Source: Nectonema munidae (lineage: Eukaryota > Nematomorpha > Nectonematoida > Nectonematidae). Taken from it: 64,000 nucleotides of DNA. Made by a program: the position numbers and the translations under genes. Under the pieces are notes generated by a model. That model saw only the letters and a program-made list of their open reading frames with translations, ran no database searches and was not told where the DNA came from. The stretch lies in NCBI GenBank assembly GCA_030549495.1, contig JAUIRK010000127.1, positions 124,001-188,000 of the forward strand, written 5' to 3'. Shown piece after piece: positions 11,102 to 24,457 of the stretch (the first letter of the stretch is position 1; the number at the start of each line of letters is the position of its first letter).

Positions 11102-12631
11102 AAGGGTTGTCAAGTCACCCGCAAATTGAGTTGAAATCCGGCATGTCACCCGCATGACCAAAATCACCCGCATAAACAGAAAAAATTTTAAATCTCTTTT
11201 TAGGTTTTTAAGCGTTATTATTTTGTCGGACTAAAGTGCGCTGCAAGAAAAAGCGTTACATTGATATAAAAAAATTCTCCATTTTAATTATTAGCAATTT
11301 CCAAACTAAATCATTTTAAATACTACACCAAATTTTCACAATTTAAAAAACAGTTTTCTTCACAAATTAATATTAGCTTATTTATTTTTCTTATCTCAAT
11401 TATTATCTTTTCCTCAATAGTAAATGGAGTAAGTTTTTTTAATATTTTGTTGCGAATTTATACTTTCAGAGTTTGCAGAAGTTAAAAACATATTTGGACG
11501 GAGGCCAAAATAATGTATGCAGAAGAGGATACATCTGCCGTGTATAAGATGGAGACTATTTGGTCATATCTAGAAAAACTCAAAGATTGTCATGGAATTG
11601 CTCGTTTTACCAAACCTGTAAAAATTGTTAAGCTAATTTTATCTCTACCTCATTCAAATGCTGGTTCTGAAAGAGTATTCTCATTAATCAAAGTAATAAA
11701 GCGGAAAGAGACAAATCGTCTCCAGTTGGAGGGAACCATATCTAGTATGTGATAATTAAAATGGCAACCTCCGAAGAAGTTTCAAAATGTTTTAATATCC
11801 AACCCCCAACCTCAGTTATTATCCAGTCAAAAAAGCGACTCATCAATATAATTTGAATCATCAATGAATTTTAATCAAAAATAATTATTAATTTTTTCTA
11901 ATTAAAAATCATGTTTCATCAGGTACAATTAGTTTTGTAATTATACTTATGATGCAAAAAAAATTATACTTCAACTTAATTTTTTAATGCTATCAGGCAA
12001 ACATTTACTCTGACTTATGGAAAGCCTATCTACTTATGGAATGTAATTTGATATTTCAACTTTTAGACATAGTAACTCCTCTTACATTCAATATAGCTAT
12101 GAAAACATGTAGTTCAAAAATGATAATTTCCATAGAGTGTCACATAAAACACGTTTAGTTTCACTCTTATGCATAGTTTATTAATTTGAAGATATAGAAA
12201 TCAATAAAAAGTATCCACGAACTCAAAAATAACCTCTTTTTTTTATTATTTGCTTTGGTTTTAGTTTTTTGGTATATTAGTGACTCTGTTTAAAAATAAT
12301 GTATTTTTTTTTAGGAATTTATTGAGTTTCAAGTAGAATCGATAACAAATAACATAAATTCTTGTCATTTAAAATATTGAGAGGGTCAAAATAACCCATT
12401 TGGGCGTTATAGTGTTAAAAGTTAAAACGGTGACTAATTGATGTAGAAACCTAACCTAATGGAATGCCCCCTCCCCCAACTGAAATTTTTTCTGGCTAGG
12501 GGCCTAATCATCTCAAAGGCATTTTTATTGACTGTTTTTTTGTGAAAAAAAAACTGGAAAAATTAAATTTTCTCCAAGACTAGACGAAAAATATTCATCG
12601 GCATGACAATTTCTGAAACTTGACAGCCCTA
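11102..12631 (+). mobile_element. hAT transposon, internally shortened
   Basis: The left end AAGGGTTGTCAAGT and the right end ACTTGACAGCCCTA are inverted copies with one internal mismatch, matching the usual hAT terminus (C)AGGG. Just inside the left end the motif TCACCCGCA(T/A) occurs three times, a subterminal repeat of the kind that binds hAT transposase. A transposase C-terminus lies inside at 11,513-11,856. At about 1.53 kb it is too short for a full hAT element (usually 2.5-5 kb). A clean 8-bp target duplication is not visible, which suggests decay at the edges. Confidence 0.72.
11513..11856 (+). pseudogene. hAT transposase, C-terminal dimerisation domain remnant
   Basis: The 79-codon frame contains the hAT-C signature LPHSNAGSERVFSLIKVIK, preceded by FTKPVKIVKLILS and followed by ETNRLQLEGTISSM. 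One base is missing at about 11,750; in the shifted frame similarity continues with LIIKMATSEEVSKCF to a stop at 11,854. This domain mediates transposase dimerisation. The zinc finger and most of the RNase H-like core are absent, consistent with the short element around it. The first Met is not meaningful, since a stop lies just upstream in frame. Confidence 0.82.
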
Positions 12632-14300
12632 TAAGAGTAACACTCTACATAAGAATTCATTAACACTTCTTTCGTATATAGAACAAGAAAAATTTGGAAA
12701 AAATGTCATAAAATCACCCATAGTAAAAGTTTGTTCTAAATCCGCACGGTCCTAAGCACGTCTGGGGTGGAGATGTAAAATTATAAAAAAACTCATTAAA
12801 AATAATGAAATTAGACTCCTAACTCTTTGATTCTTAGGAGAAAGTAATGTCTGCATAGGATCCGATAACCTGGCGTAGGAATGTGACCCGCCATAAGGAA
12901 TAACCTGGCTTAGGAAGATGAAATTTTGTGGTCAGATTGACCTTTCCTAATGGGAGACAAACACTGGTGCTTCGAATCTCAGCAAAATAGAGCTAAAATA
13001 TGAGTAAATCAGAATACTACTTATCTTACTTATTTGATTACAGCTTCCTTCTTTTAGAAATGATGACAAATTTCTTTTTATTAGATTGTAACTTGTTTGA
13101 ATATAAGAATGAGTTTATGTCAACAACATGTGAATGCGAATATTCATAAATGTTAAAGGGAGCAGCAGCAGCATGCAAAAGCTTTTTGCGAAGATCCAAA
13201 TCGACTTAGGCTACTCACTATATCAACTTCTCTTTAGAATAAAGTGTAAACTTATTTCGAAATATTATACAGAAATAATGGTGTTGCTGTATTCCTGGCC
13301 TTCTGCTTCTTGAGAGACTGGATAAGGAAAGATGGGAGGAATACACATAACACAACAACGTATTTTATATCATCTAAAATGACAAATTTATTTTCAGCCA
13401 TATCATGCAGACAGTCTTCTCGCCAGCTAGAATAGCTCCATCTATTTGTGTGTATGACATAGCAGCAATACGATTAGTAATAGTGAAAAGTAGTTGCGAT
13501 ATTATCTTCATTGTATCAACAACGTGTGTTGTTTGTTGGTGATGGTATGCTTGTGTCGTGTGTGTTGTGTCTGAGAAGTGTGTCTTCTGTGTGTGTACAC
13601 AATGGAAGAAATTTTAACTGGACGGAAATGAACGAAGCAGCTCTATTTTAACATGGACGAGAAATAGCGAATATAATTTCAATTATTGTCATTTTAAATG
13701 CAAAGATTTTGACACACATACCTCTTCTTACATATACTCTATGCATAAGCATGCTAAGTTTTGACATCCACTTCGGCTCCTCCCTCCCGCATGCTAGGCC
13801 TGGATCCCTTGTGCCACTGCTCCAAAAAACCTTTGACAAATTTTGAGCTGAGTATTTGAGTGTATTTTTTTCTTTTAAAAATATACATGAAATATCAAGT
13901 TGTAGCTTTTACACGGATTTCATAAATGAAGAATTATATTTTCCTATAAAATATATCTTAAAAATATTTTGAAATATAAAAACTTTTGTCTTATTTTTAT
14001 GATTCATTACAAAAATCTAAAGAAACTTTTCAATGCATCAAAATTTAACTTTCTTACATTGTTTCTTCCAATCGCGATAAGTGATAAGACATTTAATCTT
14101 TCATTTGTCATAGAATTATTTAAAATATTTGTTTTTATCAATTTTAAGCGGCTGAAATAAAGTTGTAGAGTAGCATGAGTGTACAATAGGTTAGAGGGGA
14201 GGCAAAAATGGCTCTTCATATTGGCAATATTTAGTAAAATAATATGAAGCAGAACCACTATGTCTGATCAACAGGGCAAACAATTTTGACATAAAAAACT
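12632..14300. other. Spacer with a TG-rich patch
   Basis: No gene is supported. At 13,510-13,605 the DNA is rich in TG and GTGT (TTGTGTCTGAGAAGTGTGTC and similar). The short open frames at 13,648-14,258 overlap on opposite strands and show no domain. Confidence 0.45.
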
Positions 14301-14308
14301 TTTAAGGT

Positions 14309-14411
14309 AGAGGATATTCTTATTGGTCTTTACAGCATCCGCAAAGGAACGTTTACCAACATTATTATCTTTACTTTCTAAATTTTTAAGTTCATCTTGT
14401 AAATCCTTGAT
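14309..14411 (-). pseudogene. Possible LINE ORF1 fragment
   Basis: Read on the minus strand, this short stretch gives IKDLQDELKNLESKDNNVG then KRSFADAVKTNKNILY. A coiled-coil-like stretch followed by a (K)SFADAVKTN phrase is typical of ORF1 proteins of CR1/Jockey-group LINEs. It lies on the same strand as, and just beyond the 3' end of, the LINE at 14,900-16,870, so it is probably a separate remnant. The fragment is short; a chance match is possible. Confidence 0.4.
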
Positions 14412-14452
14412 TCAATGCATTTATAATTTTTTGAACATATAACGTGAGTTAA

Positions 14453-14513
14453 TTTTACCCATTTTGACTACTTTTTTAGCTTTAGTTTTACCCATTTTGA
14501 CTACTTTATAATC
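14453..14513. repeat. Two direct copies of a TTTTACCCATTTTGACTACTT motif
   Basis: A 21-base core repeats twice about 33 bp apart, with related flanking bases. This is a small tandem duplication with no known function. Confidence 0.7.
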
Positions 14514-14899
14514 AAAAACTTTTTACTTTTTTGACTTAATGAACGAAATTATTTAGCTAAAGAAAAATTTGAAAGTTTTTCAATTAAAAAGGCTCGTTTC
14601 TTATATTATAGATTAATAAAAAAAAATTTTTAATTTTGAATAAATAATATTTAATATTTTTGGTTTTTTAGAAATAGTTTTTTAAATTTTTGTTCAACTA
14701 AAAAACTTCTTTTTGAAACTTTTGACCTAAAAAACAAAAGAAAAAACAGTTTAAAGTAGTTTAAAATTGGCTCACAGTAACTATTTGATTTATTTTTATC
14801 TTTTTTTACTTTATTTACTTTTATTCACCCTGGAAGGAGTGTATCTTCGAAATTTTTCAAAAATGTTTTATTCAAAATTTTCATTTTATATTTTCTTTA

Positions 14900-16870
14900 C
14901 TTTATTTTAGGTTTTTATTCACCAGCAAAATTAAAACGAAATTTATGATGAAAATTAGATTATAAACATTAAAAATTATGAAATAAAAGTGTAAATTCAT
15001 AATAATTGATTTATAGCATCAAATATAATAGAAATAAAATACAAATCAATCAAATAATGAGATATCTTTTATCTTTCCAAAAATCATCAAGCTTTTTTTC
15101 AAAGATATTTTTATTAAAGAAATCGACAAATTCATTTTGCAAACCATTCCAATGATTATATGCTTTTTGTGTTAAATAGTGTTGTCTATAATTACTTTTG
15201 GTAGAAATTAGGTTTAAATTTCAGGGAATGTGATCTGGAAATTCTCTTTGAGTAACCAAACATCAATGTTCATGTTTCTTTTCAGAATATTAAATATACT
15301 AATCATGCCTCTGTAATACAATGAAGAGAAGATTAATTTTCTCTAATCTTCTAATGTAACATAAACTTTGCATTCCTTTCAGGTGTTTTGTAAATACTGT
15401 CTGAACGTTTTCTATTTTTCTGATGTCCATGATTGAAGAATTTCCAAAAATCACATTTCTATTCTAAAACAGGCCTGACTAAAGATTTGAACAGATGGAG
15501 TGAAACTTCAATATCAGATAACACAAAAGTATTGTTTAACATGTGTAATATAGAGAAAGTTTTCTTTACAACATGATCAGAAAAACAAAATTTTGAATCA
15601 ACAATTAATCCTAAATCTTTTTTTTCCATTTGATTAAGTTTAGTTCCACCTATATAAAAATTATTATCATCTGTTTTTCCAACTTGAAGGTGACAGCACT
15701 TGTTAATATTGAGTTGCAAATCCCATTCTCTACTCCATTTATATATTTTATATAAATCTTCTTGTAAATTTTGTTTGCCATCACCACTAGAACCCTTGAA
15801 TAATTTAATATCATAAGCATAAATTTTTACATTTGATTTCAAATGATCATTTATATCATTCATGAATATAGAAAAGAATATCGGTCCTAATACTGAACCT
15901 TGTGGGATTCTATTTATAATTTGAGAGGTTTCTGTACAGATTTCATTCAATCGAACAACAAATTTTCTATTAAAAATATAATCTCTCAACCATTCTATGA
16001 GATGGTTATTGATACCGGAAGATTTTAGTTTTAATATCAGTATTTCATAGGGGACAGTGTCAAAAGCTTTCTGAAAGTCCAAATATATAACATTTTCCGT
16101 TTTATTATTATTCATTTCTAAAGAAAATTCATTAGAAAATATTTAAATTGTTATTGTTGACTTTTTTAGAAGAAACCCATGTTTATGTCTCGATATCAGT
16201 TTGTTTTTTTCAAGATGATTAACAACTTCATCCTTTATTATTGACTGAAATACTTTAAAAATTACATTGTTGACTGATATTGGTCTATAGTTAGAAATAA
16301 TTTTTTTCTCACCTTTTTTATAAATTGGTGATATACAACTTAACTTACATGCATCTGGTAGTTTGCATTCGACTAAAGATTTGTTATGTTTTATTAAAAC
16401 ATTACAGAGTCTTTTGAAAAAAAGAGTTGAAATGTCAATTCCAGGAGATTTGGAAGTGTCTAAATTACTAAGTTTGTAGTAAACTACAGACATTGCTATT
16501 TATATTTTTTTAAATGACTGTGAAATTTTTTTGACTTCAACTTCTTTAGTCAGAAGTTTACTCCCACTTCTAAAGATGGAAGAAAAGTATTGCTTAAATG
16601 CTTCAGGTAAGAATTCATCTTCAATTATATTGCCATCTTCACTTAATATTGTTTCAACAGCTATATTATTCTTTCTCTTTTCATTGATATATTTCCATAA
16701 CTTTTTTGAGTTTTGCTTGTATTCTTTTAAGATACTGATTTCATAGTCAATTCTATTTTTTTTGTTAATTTTTCTAAGACAATTACTGTTTTTTTATATT
16801 GTTCATAACTATTTTTATTGCCATATTTTTTATATAGAGTAAAGAATTTTCCTTTTTTTATAACGATTTT
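14900..16870 (-). mobile_element. CR1-like LINE relic, minus strand, 5'-truncated
   Basis: The minus strand carries, in order, the linker before the reverse transcriptase, the reverse transcriptase, and the CR1-type C-terminal segment, with an AT-rich 3' UTR running to about 14,900. No endonuclease domain is present on the 5' side, so the copy is truncated, as usual for LINEs. Its edges are approximate. Several breaks and a lost catalytic residue show that it is old. Confidence 0.85.
15050..16860 (-). pseudogene. CR1-like ORF2 fragment: reverse transcriptase and C-terminal domain
   Basis: From the 5' side: a linker with EDEFLPEAFKQYFSSIF (about 16,560-16,620), then ISPIYKKGEKKIISNYRPIS, the palm strand VIYLDFQKAFDTVPYEIL, RIPQGSVLGPIFFSIFMND, and KIYAYDIKLF where the family has YADD, so the first catalytic Asp of that pair is replaced by Tyr. 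Then DLGLIVDSKFCFSDHV and VRPVLE. After stops and frame changes near 16,140 and 15,459, the C-terminal motif reappears as RQHYLTQKAYNHWNGLQNEF and ends KDKRYLII with the stop at 15,050. That last motif is characteristic of CR1-group elements, where it reads roughly FFSQRVVNDWNSLP. Confidence 0.87.
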
Positions 16871-16879
16871 CTACAAACA

Positions 16880-19800
16880 GTTTTACATAAAATTATTTTT
16901 AGGCTTTTTATTGACTTAGAAAAATATTTTTTTCCTTTATTGATCTAAAAAATCGGGAAAACAGAAGAAAATATATTTCAAACTAGTTTAAAATTGGTTT
17001 ACTTTAAAAAAATACTTTATTGTCTTTTGTTTGCCCTGCTCCATCACAATATACAGTAGCAGAGTCGAGTTGGATCCAGGAGGTCCAGGTTTGTAACTTT
17101 TTAAAAACCTTGCAAGGGTTTTGTGAAAGATTATCCACTTCCAAATTTTAGAAAAAAAATTTCCAATTAAGAAATCTAAATCCTAAACTACTATGGAATT
17201 CAACATCTATACGAGGCAGCAGGAAAACAGGGAGAAAGACTTGATCAATTATTTTCTGCTTTATTGACAATAAAGCGAGCAAGTTCTGAATCATAAGGAT
17301 CATTTTCGATTCTTTTTACGTCAACATTAAGAACAAGAACCAGGCATTTTCCTGATACTTTGAATGCTTATGTGTTTTGAGAAGTTTCTTCACGAACAAA
17401 TACTATATATAAATAATATCATTTTTATTAGTATTGGGTAAGAATATAATTTTTAAAATAATTCGAATTTGAAATTTGCTATTTTTTCCTAATTTTAAAA
17501 AAACTTTTACGTACGTATAGTAGTTAGTTAATTTGTTACTCATTAGTTAGGTATTATAGTAATTATAATCGCAAGGCGGCTGATCATATGCCATGCTGTA
17601 AATTTAGACTTAACATATTTGAATTCTTTTTTAAAGAGTAAAGCTGTGTCTAATACTTCAGTCAATTCAATTTTAAATTCTTTAATTCATATTTATATGA
17701 TGCAAATTGTAATTCATAATTACTTTTTCAAATTATAACGTTTTTTGTTTAACCTTTCTAATATGTTTACATTTAGCGAGAACTTGATTTCGATTCTTCA
17801 TAAATTCTAGTTTCTAGATTGGTATATACTGAATTTTGGTGACTTTATTTTTTTAGTTAAAATTTAAAGTTATAATTATAATTTATTTTTAACATTTAAA
17901 TTATTAAAACTATTTTTTTTCCGAGTTTATTTTTCGGGGCAATGTGACCCAAATAGTAGTTGCTAAAAATAAAAATATAGAATTCATTCTTAAAACATTT
18001 ATTATGTCATACTAAAAACTTTTAATTAAAATGAGATTTTGGAGAATTACTTAGATTTCTAAAGAAAAAATTAGATTAATTTTTTTTTAATTGTGATATG
18101 TAAAACAATGAATGAAAACAAATTTTTTTATCAATTTAGTGAAAATTTTGAAAAGTACCAGAAAATTTAGATTAATTTTCCCGGGACAAGGTAAGGTGTG
18201 TTACGGAGAATTTGGGTAAAAAGTTACATGCAACAGAAGGGAGAACAAAATGGGTCTCAACATATAATAAAAGTGAGAGTTTCTTTGAACTGGCTTGTTC
18301 ATCTTATCAGCGTATTTCACCATTTCTTCCAGCTTATATATTAGCATTCACTCTATTTCTTGTCAAAATTGTTATTTCAACTCAGTTTAAAAAAATGATA
18401 CTACTTAAAGTGTAATATATATTTCTTTAAAAATTTATAATATATTTTGTCATTTTAATCAATAAATATTAAAATTCTAAATATTTTTTCACAAATATAT
18501 GCAATTTTTAATTTAATTTAATGTTTTTTGATTTAAATCTTTCAATTTTTAATGAAAAAGGAAGAATGTAAATGGCATATTAAAATTATATAAATTGAAA
18601 AAAATGTACATATATTTAAAAATATTCATACTTAATTTTTTTTAATAATTCCAATTTAAGATGTCATTTAATGAACACTGTTTATTTTCTTTCGCTCATA
18701 TTGACGCAATCTTTATTTATGTAATTATTTTTCAATATAGTGGTAGGCCTAAATAAATCATTTGACGCTTGTATAGTGCCACTCTCGCCTTTACATTTGA
18801 CATGCGTATAATTGCAATTGGCTTGCTAGAATGTTGGTTGATTTTGTAATTACTTATTTATAGACTGTCATTTACAGTCAGCTCTCTTATTTAGACTCAA
18901 CTCTGGATTCAAAAGGTGCATATATTCTGCGAGATATCCGATATGAATAGAAAAATTTCAAGCTTCGAATTATTTCTTATATTCTAATAAGTAACGGTTT
19001 AAACGAGATTGCTTATTATAAAAAATAAGTTTTTACAACGAGATAAAAATTTTAGCAACAATATATTTTAAACTTGCGTTATATTAATAACTAACTGAAC
19101 TTCCTATATTATTATATAGACCAGTTATTCTAAACCGGGGAGACAGATGGAGACCGGAGATTTAGCGCCACAAACCGGAGGATTAAAAATAGGGAACTTG
19201 GAAGCAATACGACAATCAATATGGCAACAGCTTACATGTTATAATATTCAATCTACTTTTTGGCTTTTTAAATAATTTATTGAATTTGAGAATAAATAAT
19301 TTATTTTATTATTTTTACTTTTTTAATGATTTAATTTCAATTTTGAAGGGCAAAAAATGTTGGAAAGCATTTTTGAGCAGTAAATTCATGGCGAGAAATT
19401 CTTTGACGGACAATTCATACACAAATAGTTTTTTATCAATTTTTTATTATAATATAGCTTTTATACTTTATAATCCTTCAAACTAATTTTTTATTTTTTC
19501 CAAAAGTTAACTTTTTTTAATTATTTTAAGTTTTTTTAATTACATAAAAATTTTGTGTATAATTAATTTTAAATATCTAGCTTTTTCATATTTTGGTAAA
19601 TTTTAGCGCGTGTTGCTTGTCTATAAAATAAAGGTGACAATACTTATCAAAACTATAATTTATTAAAAAATGAGAAAAAATAGTTTTGTTGATAAAATTT
19701 TTATGTAATTAAAAAAAATGTTAATGATAATAAAACAAGTTAATATTTACATAAAATGAAAAAATAAGAAGAGAGTTAATTTTTCAAAAAATTTAACTAT

Positions 19801-21990
19801 AAAATTTTAATTCCATAAGTTATGAAGTATGAAAGTTATAAAATATGGAGAACAAAAATTTAAAAATTATAAAAATTAAACATCTAACATTGTGGTGATG
19901 AATGCCATGAAAATTAAATATACCTTATGCAACCTTGACAATATTTTGAAGGAGATACTGTCTGAAGCGTGCATAGTTAGAAAACCTACTCCAAATTGTA
20001 CATATATAGCTGAAAACAATTTGAGATAAAATTTGAACCGCCTGAGGATTGTAAGATAGACTATGAAATATTTGAAACAACAGAAACTCTAAATAATGAT
20101 GGCATGACAATGAACAATTAAGAAACTGCTGATGACGTTGAAAAGGAAAGATTTTCAAAAAATGCAATCCTTATTCGACACTTTTTTGCACTTTATTTGT
20201 TGTATCAGCGATTTGCGTTTATCCTATTTTAATTTCATGGCCGAAAGAAGGCTCAGTGTTGGCACCGCAAAATATGATCTAGTCGTTCTCAGCTTGATTC
20301 CCAATCTTAAGAATTCTTATCTAACCAATGATGGAACATCATTCTTCAATGGATGCTAAAATGACAACAATAAAGGAAAGAAAGGAAGAATACAAAATGA
20401 TTAAAGGAGGTAAGTCAAAGCGATAATCTCTATCCATCGAGATGACAAACTGCAAATAAAAATACTTATTTTGAGGTAGTAATGAATTTTTTAAATAAAT
20501 TCAATGCGATTATATTAATGATTCATATATCTAGGATATAATAAGTAAATGATTTAGCGAAAAATTTTCTGGTCCCCTGGGCCTTATTGTAAATTGTAAA
20601 GTTTTACTTTTTGAATGATTTTTGTAAAGACGAGTAAAGATAAAGCTTTAGTTGAATATCTTGGAATTTACAACGGTTTGAAAGCTGTATCATCTTTTTA
20701 AATGTGCTATAATTTGATCTACGTCCCATCATACTTAAATGTAGATAGTTTTCTAACTCGCGCTAAATTTTAGTTAACAATTTAATTGTATTCTAAATTT
20801 AGCGATCTATATATATATTATATAAGAAATAATAAAAATGAACGAGTATAAAATTTAGTCACTTGTGAAATTGAAAACTATTAATAACAATGTACCATCA
20901 AATAGAAAGATTTACCGGTGTACATTTTTTGTGAAAGTGGTACACGTAATTGATTAAAATTTTAAATATTAGTACAAAGATAAACATTTTGATATAGTTG
21001 GATATATAAATTGGCATTTATACTGGTAAAGCTTTTGTATTGAAATTCAATGAGTTTGGTTTAATGTTTTTAGCTTTAAAGGATATAGAATGTGTATGGA
21101 TATATCAGCGCAAGAATCTGCCGATTCTTTTTGCTCAACGCGAGTTGAATTTAAATTTATCAACACCAAATTTTTACTGGTATGTTCGATCACGTGATTT
21201 ATTATTTGTACTAATATTTTATACTTTTACAAACAAAACACTATTGAAAATAGTTTGAAACATTTAAGCTTTCTTTTTTAAGTTTTATTTAAGGACTAAA
21301 CTTAAATATGTTTTAAATATAAAACATTGTAATATAAGTATATTTAAGTGGTTAAAGACGAGAAAAACCAGACTATATCTAATATAATCCAGAATGTGAG
21401 TATTAAAAAAGATTTATAAAGACACACAGATGATATTTATTTTTGCAAAGTATCTTTCGAAAACATAAGGATATATAGGATACCTTTTTTAATTAGAAAA
21501 TACAATTTAATCATCGACTTAGGTTGCGATTTTCAAACTTTCTTGCACCAAATCACTTTTATCAACTCGCGATAATTAATTATTTTTTAGATTAATTATT
21601 TGATTTTTGGTTAATTAATTAGTTAGTTTGAGATGATATTATAAAGGATATTATTAAGATGCGAGTTGACTCTAAACCAAAAAGAAGCCATCAGTAAATT
21701 ATTATCTATCTATTTATTTCTTATAAATATCTGTGATTTAATTTTTACTTATCATTTGGGAATAACGTTGGCATGAGTATGAAAAATTGCATTTTTAGTT
21801 GTCGAGTTTGTATCCAAAGGAAGAATATGCCGTTCGGTCCTGACAAAATTTCCAGCCTCTTCTCAATAAAAATAATTTTAATCTTATGTGCTCCTGTAAA
21901 TTCTTTCAACAACTAATTTTCGTGTATTTGAAAATATTTTTTTAAAAATGAACAAATAAAAATGATATATCCTTCAGCGTACAGGTTAGG
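16880..21990. other. Long AT-rich spacer, no supported gene
   Basis: About 5 kb of AT-rich DNA. The small open frames at 18,212, 19,280, 20,132 and 21,040 have no recognisable domains, and several overlap frames on the other strand. I found no tRNA, transposon end or tandem array in it. Confidence 0.5.
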
Positions 21991-21997
21991 GTTAGGG

Positions 21998-22013
21998 CAG
22001 TGTTTCTCAAACT
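21998..22013. other. Isolated hAT-like terminus
   Basis: CAGTGTTTCTCAAACT matches the style of a very common hAT terminal inverted repeat. No inverted partner was found nearby, so it may be the stump of a truncated copy, cut by or adjoining the foldback element that begins about 95 bp on. Confidence 0.4.
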
Positions 22014-22108
22014 TTAGTCTTTTATTTAACAACAATCTTGATTCCTTCATGAAAAAACTAAACAAAAACTTATATTTGAACATAAAATTTAAAATAATTG
22101 TGGGATAT

Positions 22109-22613
22109 ATGCCATTTTAAATTCTATTTTGTGTTTTTGCAATTCAATTTGGTCTTTTTGCAATCCTATTTTCTCTTTCTATTTTGTCTTTTTGCAATTC
22201 TATCTGAATTCAACTTGTTGATTTGTTATGTTTATATTGTTTTGGTATGTGTCATTTTTATTTAAACTCTTTTTTGATATTTTGAGCCTATTTTCATATT
22301 AAATTTCCTAAATTTTTAAAAACGAATTTGCAATGAAATTATTACAAATTTTATTATTTCTTCAATAATTGTTTTTTATTTAAAAAATTTTGTACTTTAA
22401 TTTAGAAATACATTTTTAGTTGACTAAATATTATTTCAAAAAACACATGTGATTATTTAGTTAGAATTGCAAAATGACAACATAAAATTGCAAAAGGACA
22501 AAATGACAAAATAGAATTGCAAAAAGACAAAATAGGATTGCAAAAGGACAAAAATTGATGCAAAAGGACAAAATAGAATTGCAAAAGGATTAAATAGAAC
22601 TAAAAATGGTATA
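22109..22613. mobile_element. Foldback element with subrepeat arms (GAATTGCAAAAAGACAAAATA type), short copy
   Basis: The left arm (about 22,109-22,202) contains copies of TTCTATTTTGTCTTTTTGCAA. The right arm (about 22,465-22,613) contains the reverse complement, AATAGAATTGCAAAAAGACA, several times. About 260 bp lie between. The outer ends also match as inverted repeats: left TATGCCATTTTAAATTCTAT against right (reverse-complemented) TATACCATTTTTAGTTCTAT. The arms are therefore tandem arrays of a roughly 20-bp unit in opposite orientation. No target duplication could be fixed and there is no coding capacity. The large element at 33,967 belongs to the same family. Confidence 0.7.
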
Positions 22614-22619
22614 AATCAG

Positions 22620-24450
22620 AAAGTTTCTTCCTTTGCCAAAATCTGTATCCTTTCAAAATTTTTGTAGATGTACACTAAAAATTAAGCAGATTTATACCCA
22701 CTAAAATGAAAGATTGTAAAATACCGAAACTATATAATATTTCAATCTAAAATATATGCCGTTATAAACACATATTTGTGTAGTAGAATGAAGTTTTTAA
22801 ACAAATATCCCATTTAATTAAAACGCATTTTATATGAACAAAATGAAGGCAGTTCAAAAAATATATAGTAATTATAATTATCTTAAAGAAATCTATTATT
22901 TGTTTCCTATTTGCAAGTTCATTTATTCTAGCAGTTATTTTAAAAATCATATTTCGAATATAGCGTTCAATTGTTTAATTTGGTATGGAACAGGATTTGG
23001 AATCCAAAATATGTTTTCATATCAATATGAAAGAGAAAACTTTATGTATAATACTTCTTATTTTTAACTTTCACAGCGCCCGCAAAGATTTCAAAACGCT
23101 TGTAGTGATTCCTAGTGCGCACGTTGTGAAAGTGAATTATTTGGGTCGGATTGGAATTAATAACATTATTTTTTCACCAATAAAATTACAGAAGTATTAT
23201 TTTTGAGAAGCACAAGTAATAACATGTAACCATCTACAATAAGTAGAAAGAAACGTTATACTTTCGGTGTGGAAACAACTTGACTAAACACATTTACCAT
23301 TTGGCGCAACAACAATTTACCAAAAAAATTTTTCTTCTGCAAAATCAAATGTAATCAAAATTCTTATTAAAATTTTAGCCGGTTAACTTATTAGTGATTT
23401 GATTAGAAAGCTAGCTACCTAGTAAGTGAGTCAATTATTTAGTTTGTTTGTTTAAATTTAAAAGAATACTACTTTCTTTTTTGTTGAAAATTGCTTATTT
23501 TTAGGCAAACAGTTATTGCGTTAAATTGTTTATTCAATAAACTGAATTTCTGCTAATAATTTTTTTAGCAAACTACATCAATCAAGTATTTTGTGTTAAA
23601 AGTTTAAAGATATTTTAGCAAAGATTTTTATCCTTTAATGATTGGTGCCTTGTGCTCGTGGAGACTGAGATTCAAATTTGTTGTTCAAAAAGACGATCAA
23701 ATGAAAAACTTTCATATTGATTTTGCTAATAATTATTTTTTGTGTATTTTTTTATTAAACTTCACTTTTAGTTTACAATATTTTAGATTTTATCCGTTAA
23801 TAATAATTTTAAAGTATAACTTTAATCAATACTCTATTCCTTTCAAAAAGTTTCATTAAAATGCAAAACCTATTTCGAATGAATTTGCCAAAAAAATAAT
23901 CAAATTATAACGGTAATAATTGATAAATTATTGTAGATAAGAAAAAAAATATTTAAGTGTTTTAACATTTTATCTTACTCAAGAAGAAATCAATCAACTT
24001 TTTGAATTCATTTTGTATTGCACGGTAGAATACCAGTTACTATCATCCCTTGTAATCGATTCGATTGAAAGTGTTTAAGAAAATTCTTTTCTAGCTTATA
24101 TTGTTTTCTGTATTTTTAGTGTTTTGTTAGTGGGATGAGGCAGGGCGAGGTAGCATCGGGCAAAAATATTAATAAGAAGCGCGCAATATCTTCTCATATA
24201 AGCCAATGTATTGCATACTGTGTATCGGTGTGCATGTGTAGAGGTGTATGCGTGATCTCTAAATTTGTGATTTTCTGATCTCTGACAGAGTTTGTTCTTG
24301 TGATTATATTTAAAAATACTGCAATTATTTTGAATCCATCACAAATCTTCAAAGGTGTAACCATCAAAGACTAAATATTTGAAAACTATCTGAAATTTAG
24401 ATTTTTTAATTGCTCTATTATATACAATAGAAGAATAATCTTCCATGATT
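22620..24450. other. AT-rich spacer, no supported gene
   Basis: Contains overlapping short open frames on both strands (22,762-23,206 and 23,638-23,859) with no recognisable domain. No element ends or arrays were seen. Confidence 0.45.
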
Positions 24451-24457
24451 AAGAGTC

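Noticed and set aside
20132-20359. 75-codon frame with a faint look of an LTR-element gag segment (AERRLSVGTAKYDLVVLSL)
   Set aside because: Too short and isolated, with no neighbouring protease, reverse transcriptase or terminal repeats; resemblance is from memory and may be chance.
21984-21997. Telomere-like GGTTAGGGTTAGGG
   Set aside because: Only about two hexamers; too short to indicate a telomere or interstitial telomeric array.
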